Under the pieces are notes generated by a model. It did not search any database. It was given only the letters and a program-made list of their open reading frames with translations, and was not told the DNA's origin. Shown here piece by piece: positions 1 through 11,120 of a stretch of 64,000 nt of DNA. This DNA comes from Teratosphaeria epicoccoides. Lineage: Eukaryota; Ascomycota; Dothideomycetes; Mycosphaerellales; Teratosphaeriaceae. Every line of letters starts with the position of its first letter. Positions within the stretch are counted from its first letter, which is position 1. Both the position numbers and the translations under genes were made by a program. The stretch covers positions 124,001 to 188,000 of the forward strand of contig JADDMT010000047.1 in NCBI GenBank assembly GCA_021401465.1, written 5' to 3'.

Positions 1-1211
1 GGAAAACTTGCCCACGTCGCTGCCGAAGAACACGGGCAGGCCTTTCTGGAGCATAGCCACCGCGGCTTTCTTGAGATTGGAGTTTGAGACGTTGACGTAG
101 GTAATGGGTCGACCACCCCAGACATTGCCGAGATGATCGATCGAAAGCAAGCGGTTGTACTCATTGCGAGGGTCGTTCACGAGGGAGAAAAATTTGGTGA
201 CGTGGGTGGAGGCGGCGAATTCGGGAGGTGTGAAAGAGATGGCATGGTATTTGCCCTTTGAGTCGTAAAATTCCTAGCTCATAGTCAGTCTGCGAGTACG
301 ATACTATCAGACACGTTGATGCTCACCCATCTGAACTTCTTATCCGTTGGTGGAGGCGGGCCCAGCGTCAGAGTCAGAATCCTCACGACGTCCTGCATGA
401 AGCGCTCCTTGACAGAAGCAATCTTCGCATCGCTGGCACCTTCCCTCTTCAGAGCGCGCAACTTGAGACCGTCCTCCCTCAGCTTCGTCGTCAGCAGCGA
501 GTCCATGGCTCCCGAATTCTGTGCATTCCAGCTGTCGGGATACAAGGTCTGAGGCACGAGTCCGTACTTCGACACCAAGTTTACAATCATGTCCCATTGC
601 CCGCCGTCGCCCACAGGGCCAGCATTGAGCGCGCTCAACAGCCTCCCGTCAACGGGCTCGTCTGAACTCTCGAGTATGGACTCCAAGAAATAGTTCGCCT
701 TCTCGACTTTATCGTAGAAGAAAAGATACGCTTGTGACAGCTCGAAGCTCTTGATGTCGTACTTCTGCTGGATGGCAACGCGGAAGACGTTCGTGGCAGC
801 GAAGATCCAGCATCGGCCGCTCGCGCGTTGATTCGTGACTGGTGAGCCCTCGAATGGGATCTGGACGTTGAAGTATTGGATGTCTTTGAGAATCGCAGAG
901 GGCTTCTCCAGAATATCCCGTGGGTTGTTTGTGCTCAATGCAGACAGCCCAAGTCTGTTCTTGCTGTCCTTGAGCAGCTCTCTCACGTATTCCTGCGTCT
1001 TTGCTGCATTGACATGCTCGGAATCTTCCACCGAGAAGATCTTGCTCTCGGAAGCACCGTGCTCATCATGTGAGATGGCGAAGTACTCGAACTTCTCCTT
1101 CACGTCCTCAAAGTATGGCGGAGGGGCACCTCGTGCGTGATTCTGCTGCCTACGGCTCACCGTCTCCACGTAGACGACCTCTGGCTCTGGATGCGAAGAT
1201 GCGGCGCCCAT
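1..1211 (-). CDS. LAP3: Bleomycin hydrolase-type cysteine aminopeptidase (C1B), 3' part beyond window
   Basis: Papain-fold cysteine peptidase of the bleomycin hydrolase/Gal6/Lap3 family, a cytosolic homohexameric aminopeptidase. Coding: complement of join(1..273, 327..1211); the intron 274-326 (53 bp) has a GTGAGC donor and TAG acceptor. I start at the Met-Gly at 1211 (MGAASSHPE) because homologues start with a similar short Gly-rich leader; an upstream in-frame Met at 1340 lacks family-like sequence. The catalytic Cys is residue 134 in GRCWIFAATN, preceded by the oxyanion-hole Gln (TNQRASGRCW). Exon 2 continues in frame with EFYDSKGKYHAISFTPPEF and runs off the left edge, so the catalytic His and Asn are not visible. 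Family assignment is firm; the C-terminus is missing only because the window ends. Confidence 0.93.
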
Positions 1212-2540
1212 GTCGACCGCGTCGGCGTGCTGTGTGTTATCTACTGATCGGCAAATTGAGGAAGATATTTGGACGGTGGAGATGATAGCCAGCTGCACCC
1301 TCCTACACGTATCTATCACATGAAAGGCCAGCATGACCACATGCCCATCAAGGTTGTCCTTGGCCGCCGTGATAGGAAGCTGGGCTTATCGCAAGCACCG
1401 CGTCACGGAGCTATGGCTACCTGATGCCTTGAGGTGTCTTCGGCGCTCCCGTCGTTAGTGACTGTTTGATATGCGATAGCAAGACGCTTCAATCAATTGA
1501 CGAACAGCTGCAGCGAAAACAGACGAACTTCGGGTGCTCGAGGGTCCACATCCGCAGGAGTTTCGTCCCATCATCCTTATGGGACAGTGCTTGGGACCGA
1601 AGGCCCCATGAGACTTAGCAGACCAGCGCTCATGTACAACGAACCTTAAAGGGAGCCACAGGCGATACGAATCACAACATGTAGCAGCTATAGTGCATGG
1701 ACTGGCCGGGCCACGTCGGTGCTCTAGCTGCGGCGTAGATTCACTTTCTTCAGAACCGAACGCTGGGCCCTGACACCTACTGGCTTCCGAATTGGTGAAG
1801 CCTCAGAGTCGACGTTCAGGCTCAGTGCTACATCAGAGCTGAAATGGTGAAACCGAATCTTGTGTATCGACTGTGCCGCTACTACGGCTCTGGGCGGTAA
1901 GTCCGATCAAACCTATGTACCTAATGAAAGTGTAAAGGACGAGACGCTGCAAATTCCTTGTGCGCTGCGAACATCTCGTCCGAGCAGTACTTTCCCAGCT
2001 CGCTTGTCGCACGCTTTCCGGAACAGACAAAGCGTGCATCCTGGTCACGAATCTGTTTTCTCACCAGGGGAGCAGACGCGAAAGGGCTCCTTGCTCACAT
2101 TGCCGTACTGCATTGTGCTCGCAAGTCAGGCGCCAATACGATCAGTAATCTTTGAGAAGTCCTGAAAGATCCTTCGGGAGCTGTTTCAAGGGTCGCGCGC
2201 GTATCGTTGCATACTCCATGCTGCACGTAAGGCTAGCAGTAAGTGGAAGACCACGTGGCTACTGGCGAGCGAGCACGCGTATGATCAGCTCGACTCGCTG
2301 CAACCGGCCAGCAAGCTGAGGGGTTTGTTTCACAATGGCAAGCTGATCTTTGAGGCACCCGTCTTGATCTCTGATGCTTCTTTGTCCCGCCCCTTCCACC
2401 TCCACACTCTTTCCGCAAACGACACGAACAGATCTGGCCATCCAGGACGAGATGCCTCCTTTGCGCAACTCATATTCAACCGGATCTTCCATGTCCCATT
2501 CCCAACCCGCCATCTACCATTACTCAAATCACTTAACACA
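1212..2540. other. Intergenic, no gene seen
   Basis: About 1.3 kb between the peptidase start and the PAN-domain gene. Several overlapping 60-100 codon frames exist on both strands, but none has a recognisable domain, a codon pattern like the neighbours or plausible splice partners. It probably contains the two divergent promoters and 5' UTRs. Confidence 0.5.
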
Positions 2541-3140
2541 ATGCACCGAATCAGTTTGCTTCTCACCCAAGCGATGGCCGTTACTGCCACGGCAGCGGCC
2601 GTCAACCCTTTCGCCAAAGCTGCTACCACGTCAAGCAAAGCTGCTTCTGCTACCTCCAAGGCCGCGGCCTGGACCTCAAGCGGCCGCAATGGCATTTACG
2701 GCGCGAGCTTCGGGACCTCGCACGACTGCCCGGATGTGAGTACCGATCGCTGAGAGGCGATTTTGTGTCTGAGACGTTCGCTGACCTGTCACCTCTTGGT
2801 GCTGAAGGCGAATAACACCGTCTACACGACTTCGAGCAACAGCCAGTACTGGCTGCTCTGCGGTGCTGACACGACCGATCAATCTTTGCCGGGTGTCAAG
2901 ACCACGTACCCAGGCTCCTTTGATGCATGCATGGTAGGCCCATCGAGCAAGCACTCTCTTACCGGAAATCTATGCTAATTCAAGTAGTCGCAATGTGACT
3001 CCCAATCCGGCTGCGCGTCGGTCTACTTCAACAATGGCTGCACCCTGAAGGGCACGCCGACCAAGTACATCTACAAGACTAATCAAGTCAACCGGGTTGC
3101 TGTCAAGATCCCGACGCTGCAGTGGACGAACGAGTCTTGA
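2541..3140 (+). CDS. Small secreted PAN/Apple-like cysteine-rich protein, 157 aa
   Basis: Join(2541..2735, 2808..2933, 2988..3140); introns of 72 and 54 bp with GTGAGT/AAG and GTAGGC/TAG borders, both in phase 0, give 157 aa. Residues 1-20 are a signal peptide (hydrophobic, Ala-rich), followed by a Ser/Thr/Ala-rich linker likely to be O-glycosylated. The C-terminal half holds six cysteines (63, 83, 106, 110, 116, 125). The core spacing C-x3-C-x5-C-x8-C is that of fungal PAN/Apple domains (PAN_4 type), which bind carbohydrate or protein in the wall or apoplast. No enzyme motif is present. The specific ligand is unknown; a role at the cell surface or as a secreted effector is inference. Exon phases close perfectly, so the model is strong. 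Confidence 0.82.
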
Positions 3141-4075
3141 TGAGTGGGAGATGCGGACTGTAAATCAAGTGTAGAATGTCAATGCATATAGCTATATGTA
3201 CAGTAATGACTGACGAGGATGATGATGGCGTCTTTCAAGTCGTTGTCATGGAAGGCAGACGGTTGTTTCGTCCCCATTGATGAAGGCGTTCCGGTGAGAT
3301 GGATTCGGGTATGGTGTACGAGCTGGAGCGTGTCCCGTCTCTCTGCGCTCCCACTTCAGAGCCCCGCCCCGGGCGCCGAGGCCGACTGACGAGCAACTCA
3401 GCAGAGACGCCATGGCGGCTGCGCTCCCAGTCTCGATGCCGCGTTACATGGCCGCGTCCGTGATCTCAGGGGTGGTCTCGCCAGAGTTTTTGCCGCGCCG
3501 CTTTACAAGAGCTATGGCGCTTCATCTTATAGGACTCGTGGCTGGATCGAGCATTGGATCTCGCGCCACAGTGTCTGCCGCTGTCGACTCGGACATTGCC
3601 ATAGATGGCGCTCAAACGAGAGCCAGACATGCAGGATGCTGTATGCTGCCCTGATAAGCCATCTGCGTGCCTTCCTCATCGAACCTTCCTGCATTTAGAC
3701 CCGGCGTTAGTGCACGCATGAACCTCGGCCGGCATTAAGCCGGTTCCATCACTGGATCACTTGTTTCAGAGACGCATCCTTCACTTCTGCGACTCCCAAC
3801 ACCACTCACGTCTAGCAATTCCTATCCAAAGCGTCCATCAAGGTTCCCATCCTCACCAGCCACGGCTCGTGCCTTCTCGCCCGGTATCTGTCGTCCCAAA
3901 AGTCACCGCTCTGCCGGCCTGTTCAACTTACACTTGCTCGGCAATCTCGCGTACCTGATACACTTCCACTCGATACTCGGTTCTGCACCCTCAGGCTGCG
4001 GCACGAGGTCGGCGAATCTGGCTCCATCGTCAGATCACACTCTTAACAACCTCCCCTTCTAGCAAGGTCGCCATC
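3141..4075. other. Intergenic, no supported gene
   Basis: Holds the 3' UTR of the PAN gene and the UBC7 promoter/leader. An 80-codon frame at 3412-3654 begins with an acceptable start but shows no domain, signal peptide or splice continuation, so I do not call it. Confidence 0.5.
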
Positions 4076-4718
4076 ATGGCTTCCCCACCGGCGCGATCGA
4101 CAGCCTCGCCAGGCGGCGGGTCGAGTGCGGCCATCATACTAGGAAAGCAATTCAAGCAGATGCAGACAGACAAGGACATTCCAGGCATAAGTTGCGGATT
4201 GGTGGGCAACAGCGTGTTCGAGTGGGAGATTATGCTCATGCTGGATGAGGAGCAGGATAGTCTCTATGGAGGTGAGTGACGGAAGACGGACGGTGCTGTC
4301 TGAACGAATACTGTAGAACATTGGTGAAATTCGCAGAGCATCACTGACATCTACCCTCCTAGGCGGCTGCTTCCGCGCCCTCATGACCTTTCCCCCCACC
4401 TACCCCCTTTACCCACCGAACCTCAAATTCATCACCCCGCTCTTCCACCCAAACGTGTACCCGGACGGCGGGGTGTGCATCTCCATCCTTCACCCACCGG
4501 AAGACGACAAGTACGGCTACGAGTCTGCATCCGAGCGATGGTCACCCGTGCAGACGCCTGAAACTATACTTCTCAGCGTTATCAGCATGCTAGGCAGCCC
4601 GAATGATGAGAGCCCGGCGAATATTGAGGCGGGGAAGTTGTGGAGGGAGGATAAGAAGGAGTTTCGGAGACGGGTAAGGAGATGTGTGAGGGATAGTCAG
4701 GAGAGTGCTTTTGATTGA
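4076..4718 (+). CDS. UBC7: Ubiquitin-conjugating enzyme E2, Ubc7/UBE2G type
   Basis: Join(4076..4271, 4363..4718); the 91-bp intron has a perfect GTGAGT donor and TAG acceptor; 183 aa. E2 enzymes take ubiquitin from E1 and pass it to substrates with an E3; Ubc7 works at the ER membrane in ER-associated degradation with Hrd1/Doa10 and Cue1. Visible: the HPN motif (94-96) and active-site Cys104 in GGVCISILHPPEDD, followed by the acidic insertion near the active site that marks the Ubc7/Cdc34 group, then SERWSPVQTPETILLSVISM. The N-terminus has a Gly/Ser/Pro leader of about 18 residues. The closest alternative is the UBE2G1 subgroup, which has the same loop. Confidence 0.93.
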
Positions 4719-5348
4719 TGGGCTGTGTGAGATGGGTGGACAGGCGTCGTAGGGCCGGCGCAGATGCCCATGGGAAGCATTCGTCATGGGCATTGGGTCT
4801 CGGTGGCATATCTGGACTTGACGACAGAATGAATCAAGATGATCATGGAGGCTGGTGGACGCAATGCGCTTCCCGCTGCTATGGTAGTACATATGCACAC
4901 CATGCGGCAAGATGCTGCTGTACGAAGCCTGAATGTAAGGGCTGCTTCATTTCTACTTCCTCGAATCCTTGTGCTAGATAAACGCGTCAGCTGGCTGACT
5001 TTTTTACTTTCACGATTGTGGCATGCGCATGCAGAAAGTATTCTTTTGCAGTACCGGAGACATTTCACAGAGATTCAGGATGGTGTGATAAGAACAAGCT
5101 TGCATTGCTACATGACCCGCCTGGCGTTTAAGCGCAAGCAACGAAGGACCGCAGCACAGGGCTTTCCCCTCGCCGTCTCATTTCTTGCGACAGCGAGATA
5201 TCTTTCCCTCATAAGCGCTCGCCCACTTCTGGGCCCATAGCGGCAAGCATATGTTACTGAGCAGTAGTCAATCCTTTCCTCGCCAACGGGCTCCTCCTGT
5301 CCGTGCCTCGGTACGCTCCGAATCAACCTCGTAGCAGATGTCGCAAAT
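4719..5348. other. Intergenic between convergent UBC7 and RPS0
   Basis: Two genes converge here, so this stretch should be two 3' UTRs and terminators. Several open frames run through it and into RPS0 on the other strand; they look like shadows. No RNA gene was recognised. Confidence 0.5.
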
Positions 5349-6321
5349 CTACCAATTGGTCTCCGGCTGTGCCTCAGCACCAGTCTCAGCAGCCCAACCC
5401 TGGTTGCCCGTTTCAACCGGGGCAGACCCAGCAGCCCAGTCAGCACCATCCGCGTCCCAAGTGGAAGCCGCAGCAGCACCAGCAGTGCCCGAAGCAGCGG
5501 CGAAAGCACCAGCACCACCGCCTGAGACCTCCCACTCGTTATTGAAGCCCGACTCAACAGCGGCAGTGCCGACGTCGTCAGCACCCGGTACCTTGCTCTC
5601 ATCCTGACCAGCCGAGTCCTTGTTCTCCTCCGCCTCGGGGTCGCGGTAGAAGTACAGATCGGTCATGACGTCCCACTCGGCCTCACGGCTGGCGAGGGTA
5701 CCCCTCAGACGGAGCACCTCACGCGCCAACATCCACCAGATCAGACCGATGGCGTGACGACCCTTGTTGTTGGTCGGGATGGCAACATCGACATACTCGG
5801 TCGGGGAATCGGTGTCGCAGAGTGCGATGACGGGGATGTTAACGTAGGAAGCCTCCTTGATCGCCTGAGCGTCGGTCCGTGGGTCGGTGACGACGATGAT
5901 GCGTGGCTCCTTGAACGAGCGGGTGATGTAGTTGGTGAAGTTACCGGGGGTGAAGCGACCGGCGATGGCAGAGGCACCGGTGTGGGCGGCGAACTTGAGA
6001 ACGGCACGCTGACCGTAGGGACGGGCAGAGATGACGGCGATGTCGGCGGGGTTGTCGATGGCGACGAGGATGCGGGCAGCGAGGACGATCTTCTCCCTGG
6101 GCGCAGTATTAGTACGCGATTCATATGTGGTAGAGAAATTGCTGTTCATACCAAGTCTTGCCAATATTAATCACGTTGATGCCATCGGGCCTGGTCTTCC
6201 ACAGGTATGGCTCCATGTGCACCTGCAGGTTCTTGCTGCCAATATGGCACTGGGCGGAGAGGAGCATCTCAATGTCCTGAGCGGTGGCGTTGAATGCCGG
6301 GGGCAGATTTTTGGAGGCCAT
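5349..6321 (-). CDS. RPS0: 40S ribosomal protein S0 (uS2, RPSA/p40 family)
   Basis: Complement of join(5349..6096, 6152..6321); the 55-bp intron has a GTATGA donor, a TACTAAT branch site and CAG acceptor and splits a Trp codon; 305 aa. Component of the small cytosolic subunit, needed for 20S pre-rRNA maturation. Family sequence is clear from the start (PPAFNATAQDIEMLLSAQCH) through ISARPYGQRAVLKFA, the ITRSFKEPRIIVVTDP block and IPTNNKGRHAIGLIWWMLAR. The C-terminal tail from about residue 230 is acidic then Ala/Gly/Trp-rich, as usual for fungal S0. Its start lies 251 bp from the divergent mitochondrial S15 gene, so the two may share a promoter. Confidence 0.96.
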
Positions 6322-6572
6322 CTCCGCAGTAAGGCTGTCTCGTGTGGGCGGACGGGAAGATGGGGTCGTTGCTGTTCAATCGCAAAAGTTCGCGTGCTGA
6401 GGTCGCAGACGGGATTCAGATTCAGAATTCGAGGTGTCGGCGATACGAGACGCCGAGGTGGTGTGCTTGGCATTGAGTGGTCGGCGAGTCGGCGAGGAAG
6501 GTGCGGCGACAGTCCCGAAAAGAGATGAGCAATGACAACTTTGAAGGGTGTACAGTGTGTCTCATCGCGATC
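6322..6572. promoter_or_regulatory. Divergent promoter of RPS0 and mitochondrial uS15
   Basis: 251 bp separate the two start codons, which point away from each other. The region must hold both leaders. I found no clear TATA box, as is common for ribosomal protein genes. Co-regulation of a cytosolic and a mitochondrial ribosomal protein is inferred from the layout only. Confidence 0.5.
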
Positions 6573-7514
6573 ATGCCTCCACGAATACCGCTCACCCAGT
6601 GCTTGCGTACGCCGACCAAAGTCACCTGCACAGCTGCTCGGTCCTTCACATGCACCGCCGCCAGTCAGGCATCTACCAAGACACACAAGAGACGCGGACA
6701 TGACCCCTACGCTATCGCCCAAGCCAAAGCTCGAAAAGCAGCAAACCTCAGCCGGCGGGGAGTACTGAAGCAGGAAAGAGCGGCGACACTCGGCGACCCA
6801 GTCAGAGGAACCACCACAGCCTTTGTGCAGTCCTTTGACGACCCGTTAGCCGCGCAAAAAGCCGAGCAAGCACATGAGGAACATCTCAATTTCCTCCTCA
6901 GCAAGTCGGAGTTGGAAAAAGGCATTGACCACAGCAAATGGCTCGCCACCCCGTCTGCGTCACAACGGAACCTCATCGACGACGTCACCTCCGAGCTTAC
7001 TACTGAAGACCGCCAGAGACAGCTGTTGGAAGACGAATCCACGGCCGAAGAGGCCATGCGAAGAATATCGTCTCTATCTCTGGGCAGCAGCAAAGACCGT
7101 CTGCGCGCCAATATACAGCGCTGCATTGACACATTCGGCCGACACGAAACAGACAAGCTCCTCCCACCGCTCCATCAGGCGCTAGATCAGCATCAAGCAC
7201 GGCCTCGGTTGTTACGAGATGCAGAAGGTAATGAGACGGGTGAGATGGATGCCGTCCGAGCGGGTCCGGACACTGGCAGCAGTGAGGTGCAGATCGCTAT
7301 CTTGACCGCAAAGATCAGGACGTTGGCAGATTTCTCGGAGACGAGAGGGAGAACAGACAAGGTCAATAAGAGGAATTTGAGGTTGCTGGTGCATAAGAGA
7401 GCAAAGTTGCTGCAGTATCTGCGAAGGAAAGAGAAAGGCGGGCCAAGATGGCAGAGGTGTATCGAGACGTTGGGGCTGACGGAGGGCACGTGGAAGGGAG
7501 AGATTACCTTGTAG
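6573..7514 (+). CDS. MRPS28: Mitochondrial small-subunit ribosomal protein uS15m
   Basis: Single exon, 313 aa, homologue of yeast Mrps28 and bacterial S15. I chose the Met at 6573 (MPPRIPLTQCLRTPTK) over the in-frame Met at 6477 because it gives a basic, Ser/Thr-rich mitochondrial presequence and leaves a sensible leader. The S15 domain lies in the last third: GSSEVQIAILTAKIRTLADF, then KVNKRNLRLLVHKRAKLLQY, ending with RWQRCIETLGL. The middle region (roughly residues 60-200) is the fungal-specific extension seen in mitochondrial S15 proteins. It sits head-to-head with RPS0. Confidence 0.92.
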   Translation: MPPRIPLTQCLRTPTKVTCTAARSFTCTAASQASTKTHKRRGHDPYAIAQAKARKAANLSRRGVLKQERAATLGDPVRGTTTAFVQSFDDPLAAQKAEQAHEEHLNFLLSKSELEKGIDHSKWLATPSASQRNLIDDVTSELTTEDRQRQLLEDESTAEEAMRRISSLSLGSSKDRLRANIQRCIDTFGRHETDKLLPPLHQALDQHQARPRLLRDAEGNETGEMDAVRAGPDTGSSEVQIAILTAKIRTLADFSETRGRTDKVNKRNLRLLVHKRAKLLQYLRRKEKGGPRWQRCIETLGLTEGTWKGEITL

Positions 7515-8471
7515 GATCAGCACGATGAGGCACATGTATCCTTGTGTACCAGCTGCTTTCGCTGCAGCTGTTCAGATCAGGGCGTGAGAATAACGCTGCT
7601 CGCAGCTTGCACCCGGTGATTTTCACGACCCCAGCCGCCCACGCCCGACCTGGACGTTCACTTCTCGCCCATGGGACGCACAGCGAACCCGGATCATCCT
7701 GACTTCTTTGGCGCCCCTTCTCGCTGCTGCTGTTCCTTCCGCTCCTACCACCCCGGCTTCTCCGTCGAAAGCGTCATCTGCCACCCTGACGTGTCAAGCA
7801 GCAATTTTTTGTGTTAGCATACAGTCGACCGTGTCAACCAGTCCATTGGTGGCGTGACTGCCAGAAATGCTCATGCTGACTCACCGCGTCCTCCAGTCCC
7901 GAGGTGTGCATCTCCCGACCGCGTGTACTGCAAGTGCTGCCGCCGCCCACGCAGCTTCCGGTCGTAAGCTTGACTGGATCGTGTCTTAGCCTGCCTCAAC
8001 GATGCGACAATCATCGACGGCCAGTAGATGCATTCGTCTGGCGCTTACGCAGCAAAAGACACAAATGCGACGTCTGGTGCATTTAGCTCGTGTCATTTTG
8101 CTGACCCATGCATGACTACTGGTGGAATCCGCCCGATGTTCCGCTGTTCAAGCAGTGGCCTGGCGTCTCAAAGGGCTCCAGCAAATCATTGACTGCGCAT
8201 ACCAAAAATTCTCTCTTATCAGCTTCCTATCTAGCGACAACCTCTCCCTGTTATAAGACCGACATCAGCTGGCAGTTGCACAACATCAGCAGCAGCGTCT
8301 TGTGGACTGACCACCGGCCACCATTGTGCATCGACGAGAACAACAAAGCTTCATCTAAATTACTGCCGTCTTCTGTCTGCTTCATCAGCAGCCTCAGTGA
8401 GCCGGACCATTGGGATCAATTGTTCGCGTTTGAGATCTACTGGCGTATACGGTCCGCCAAAGCAAGCAGCC
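7515..8471. other. Intergenic, no supported gene
   Basis: Holds the end of the uS15m transcript and the long upstream region of the caspase-fold gene. A 161-codon frame at 8108-8593 runs across the start of the next gene in another frame and has no recognisable sequence; I treat it as chance. Confidence 0.5.
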
Positions 8472-11120
8472 ATGGCCATGGAGTTTGCTTCGGCGTATCA
8501 GCAGATCGTCAAGGTTTTGGGATATCATTCCCCACATCACAGGAATTGGCGTGGGGCCTTCGAGCATCACCTGAAGCTGGCAAACGGTGGTGAAATGGAA
8601 GGCGAGATGCTTGAAGAGGAGATCTTTGACAGCATCCGCAGAGCTGAGCGCGATGGAGACATGACCGTCGCCGAGGCCGACATAGCACGGATTTGGGTCA
8701 CATTGAAAGACTCGGAGGTCAAACCTGCGGCTTGGGAGCAACGCATTCGTGAAGGAGACGAGCCTCAAGGTTGTTTGAGATATCTGTGGCGCGATCAATT
8801 CGAGATCGGCGAGCAGACCCACAATATCGCCCTGCTGCAGATCCTGGCCAGCCAAAGCCGTCAGAAAGCCTCGGATGCTCTTCAAGCCAGCAACAACAGC
8901 CTTGAGCAAGCTGTCCTTCATCTCAAGAAGCTCACACTGATCGACGACCAGGAAGCAGCATCCATGGCCTTTTGTCTATTGACCGACTGCGGCATCCACG
9001 AGGCAAAAGCTGTGCAATCAAACACAGAGATGCTTACTGCCGTGCATTCACGCCAACCTCAATTCGCTTCCAGATCGAAGTACTGCCTGGCGTACGTGAA
9101 AGCTGCGCTGTGGCCGTATTTGATGACCGCGGCTGATCTGGAAACGAAGATAGTGAGTGTGACCACTAAGCAAGCATCTCCACACCAGGACGGGCACACG
9201 ATAGCCACCGAAGCTGCGCACAGATGCTCCATCTTTGTATTCATGCGCGAGACAGCGGGTTTAGAAGTGCAAGCTATGGGGTACCTCGCCAAGGCCGACG
9301 GCGATCTTGTTGAGGCCATCAAGAGCTTCCAACGCGTCAAACTCACAGCCACTCTCGGTGGCGTTTCTGGCACTACAGACACCAACAATCCGCCATATGT
9401 TGAGGTGAATACGCACATCTTGGCAGTGTTGGGCACTGTTGAGCGTCCCAAGCCAATTTACAACGCTAGCCCGCAAAACGATGGCTGGTTTATTGCCGAC
9501 TTTTACTTGTGGAAGCATGTATTGCGTGGCATGGGCGCCTCCGACCAGACCTGGATGACTTGCCTGGATCCTCAGAAACTTGTCGACACGTACTGCATGC
9601 CACAGCCTGATGCGACGCGTCTGGGCCCAGTAGACCACATCTGGGAGACAGGGTACGTGCATGGCCAGCCTGGAGCTGAAGACCGCCGCATTGTCTTGAA
9701 CCAGGACAGCGTCGAGTTCGCTCAGGAGGATCTTGGAGAGGACGAACTCCACAATAATTATCTTGAACAACTGGAGCAAACTTGCGCCAAGGCCGAGGCA
9801 GCATCAGAACCGGTCCTTCTGCTTCTCTTCGCTCACGGCGATCTATTGCACTCGTCGAGCCGAGGAGGACTGCAGATAGGCCTCTATGAGCCATATGATG
9901 CGGACCGGAATGCGTTTTTGACGGCGGAGGAGATCGTGGAAGTCCACCAGAGACATCCGAGTGTGCGATTGATGCTCTTCATGACCTCGTGTTTCTCTGG
10001 CAATTGGGTCATGACGCCATACTTCCAAGCCAACGAGAACGTCAAGATCGTTTCTGCTGCAAACGATATCAAGACATCCTTCTCTTGGCAGAAATCTACT
10101 TCTCTGCGTCACGCTGGCGGAGTGTTCTCCACTGCATTCATGAAGGAGCTGATGGAGGAGCCTGCTTCGGAAGCCAGCGCCGCGAAAGCCCGCGAGTATC
10201 ACGATTTCATGCATGCAGTGCAGGATACAATGAACGGCATTGTGCCTGATCAAACACGCGCGGTAGGTCAATATTCGAGGCCGATGTTCACTGTCGACGG
10301 AGTTGCGTCGCACTTCTTCCAGCGCACTGGATACGCTTTGCACGACTACCGAGCCAATTACAGCCAGCTGCCGCAGGTAGACTCCTCAACCACCCATGAT
10401 GACGGGAGCTTACAGATTGGTGCTGTGACGCGCGTGCGCGATCCTCGGGTACATGATCTTCTCCTATTATACGACGACAGTCGTCCACCGGCAAGGGCCC
10501 AAGACAACAAGATCATTAGTATGATTACGGGATTCAAGAGCGGTGCCGCTTATATGCAGGACGAGGACAGCTTGGAAGTTCTCCATAACGCACTGGAGTA
10601 TCGCCTCGGCAAGAACACCTATGCGACCCGTCTTGCCGAGCTTATGGAGGTCGAGCACGGTGTCGCCCGAATTGATCAGTGTGACTCAGGTACCCTGGAA
10701 GCGGAGGATATGCGCACAACGCATCTAGAGATCTTCCTCAAAGTTCAGAGAGAGCGCTGGTTCGACCCTCCCGATGGTAAGGAGGTGGCAGGCATGTACA
10801 TGAAGCCGGCGGAGTGGTTGACCTTGGCGCTCGTATCTCATGGTGCGACGGACCAGAATATTGATCGGTTCCTCCAGCAGGCCAGAGATGCGCTGAAGAA
10901 GCAACGAAACCAAGGCTCGAAGCGCCACATGCGCTCGATCAGGCAGGGTCGCGCTGGTGATTACAGTTTGCCCTTGGCGCCGCCTGGCAAGAAGAGGCCG
11001 ACGAGTCTGAACCGATTGAGTCTGGGCGAGATTCAGTGGGAGCCTGCTTCGCCGTCGCCAACGAAGGAGGAGTTTGGGTCGCCGGTGCCATCGCCGACGA
11101 GGGAGCATTTTGATGCGTAG
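8472..11120 (+). CDS. Uncharacterised caspase-fold (clan CD-like) protein, 882 aa
   Basis: Single large exon. Start chosen at 8472, where the context GCAGCCATGGCC is a good fungal initiation site; a Met at 8397 is also in frame. Residues 1-440 have no family I recognise and look helical. From about 445 there is a caspase/legumain-like core: a hydrophobic strand ending in His455 (LLLLFAHGDL), then 52 residues on a second strand ending in Cys507 (LMLFMTSCFSGNW), followed by VKIVSAANDIKTSFSW and a GGVFSTAFMKEL helix. That is the His-Gly/Cys dyad order of clan CD peptidases. The C-terminus is Ser/Pro-rich with SPTKEEF/SPTREHF repeats, possible phosphosites. No signal peptide or membrane segment. 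Peptidase activity is inferred; the substrate is unknown. Confidence 0.8.
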   Translation: MAMEFASAYQQIVKVLGYHSPHHRNWRGAFEHHLKLANGGEMEGEMLEEEIFDSIRRAERDGDMTVAEADIARIWVTLKDSEVKPAAWEQRIREGDEPQGCLRYLWRDQFEIGEQTHNIALLQILASQSRQKASDALQASNNSLEQAVLHLKKLTLIDDQEAASMAFCLLTDCGIHEAKAVQSNTEMLTAVHSRQPQFASRSKYCLAYVKAALWPYLMTAADLETKIVSVTTKQASPHQDGHTIATEAAHRCSIFVFMRETAGLEVQAMGYLAKADGDLVEAIKSFQRVKLTATLGGVSGTTDTNNPPYVEVNTHILAVLGTVERPKPIYNASPQNDGWFIADFYLWKHVLRGMGASDQTWMTCLDPQKLVDTYCMPQPDATRLGPVDHIWETGYVHGQPGAEDRRIVLNQDSVEFAQEDLGEDELHNNYLEQLEQTCAKAEAASEPVLLLLFAHGDLLHSSSRGGLQIGLYEPYDADRNAFLTAEEIVEVHQRHPSVRLMLFMTSCFSGNWVMTPYFQANENVKIVSAANDIKTSFSWQKSTSLRHAGGVFSTAFMKELMEEPASEASAAKAREYHDFMHAVQDTMNGIVPDQTRAVGQYSRPMFTVDGVASHFFQRTGYALHDYRANYSQLPQVDSSTTHDDGSLQIGAVTRVRDPRVHDLLLLYDDSRPPARAQDNKIISMITGFKSGAAYMQDEDSLEVLHNALEYRLGKNTYATRLAELMEVEHGVARIDQCDSGTLEAEDMRTTHLEIFLKVQRERWFDPPDGKEVAGMYMKPAEWLTLALVSHGATDQNIDRFLQQARDALKKQRNQGSKRHMRSIRQGRAGDYSLPLAPPGKKRPTSLNRLSLGEIQWEPASPSPTKEEFGSPVPSPTREHFDA

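Noticed and set aside
3412..3654. 80-codon plus-strand frame between the PAN and UBC7 genes
   Set aside because: No signal peptide, domain or splice continuation; likely chance.
8108..8593. 161-codon frame overlapping the start of the caspase-fold gene
   Set aside because: Different frame from the real gene, no recognisable motif, and it runs into well-supported coding sequence.
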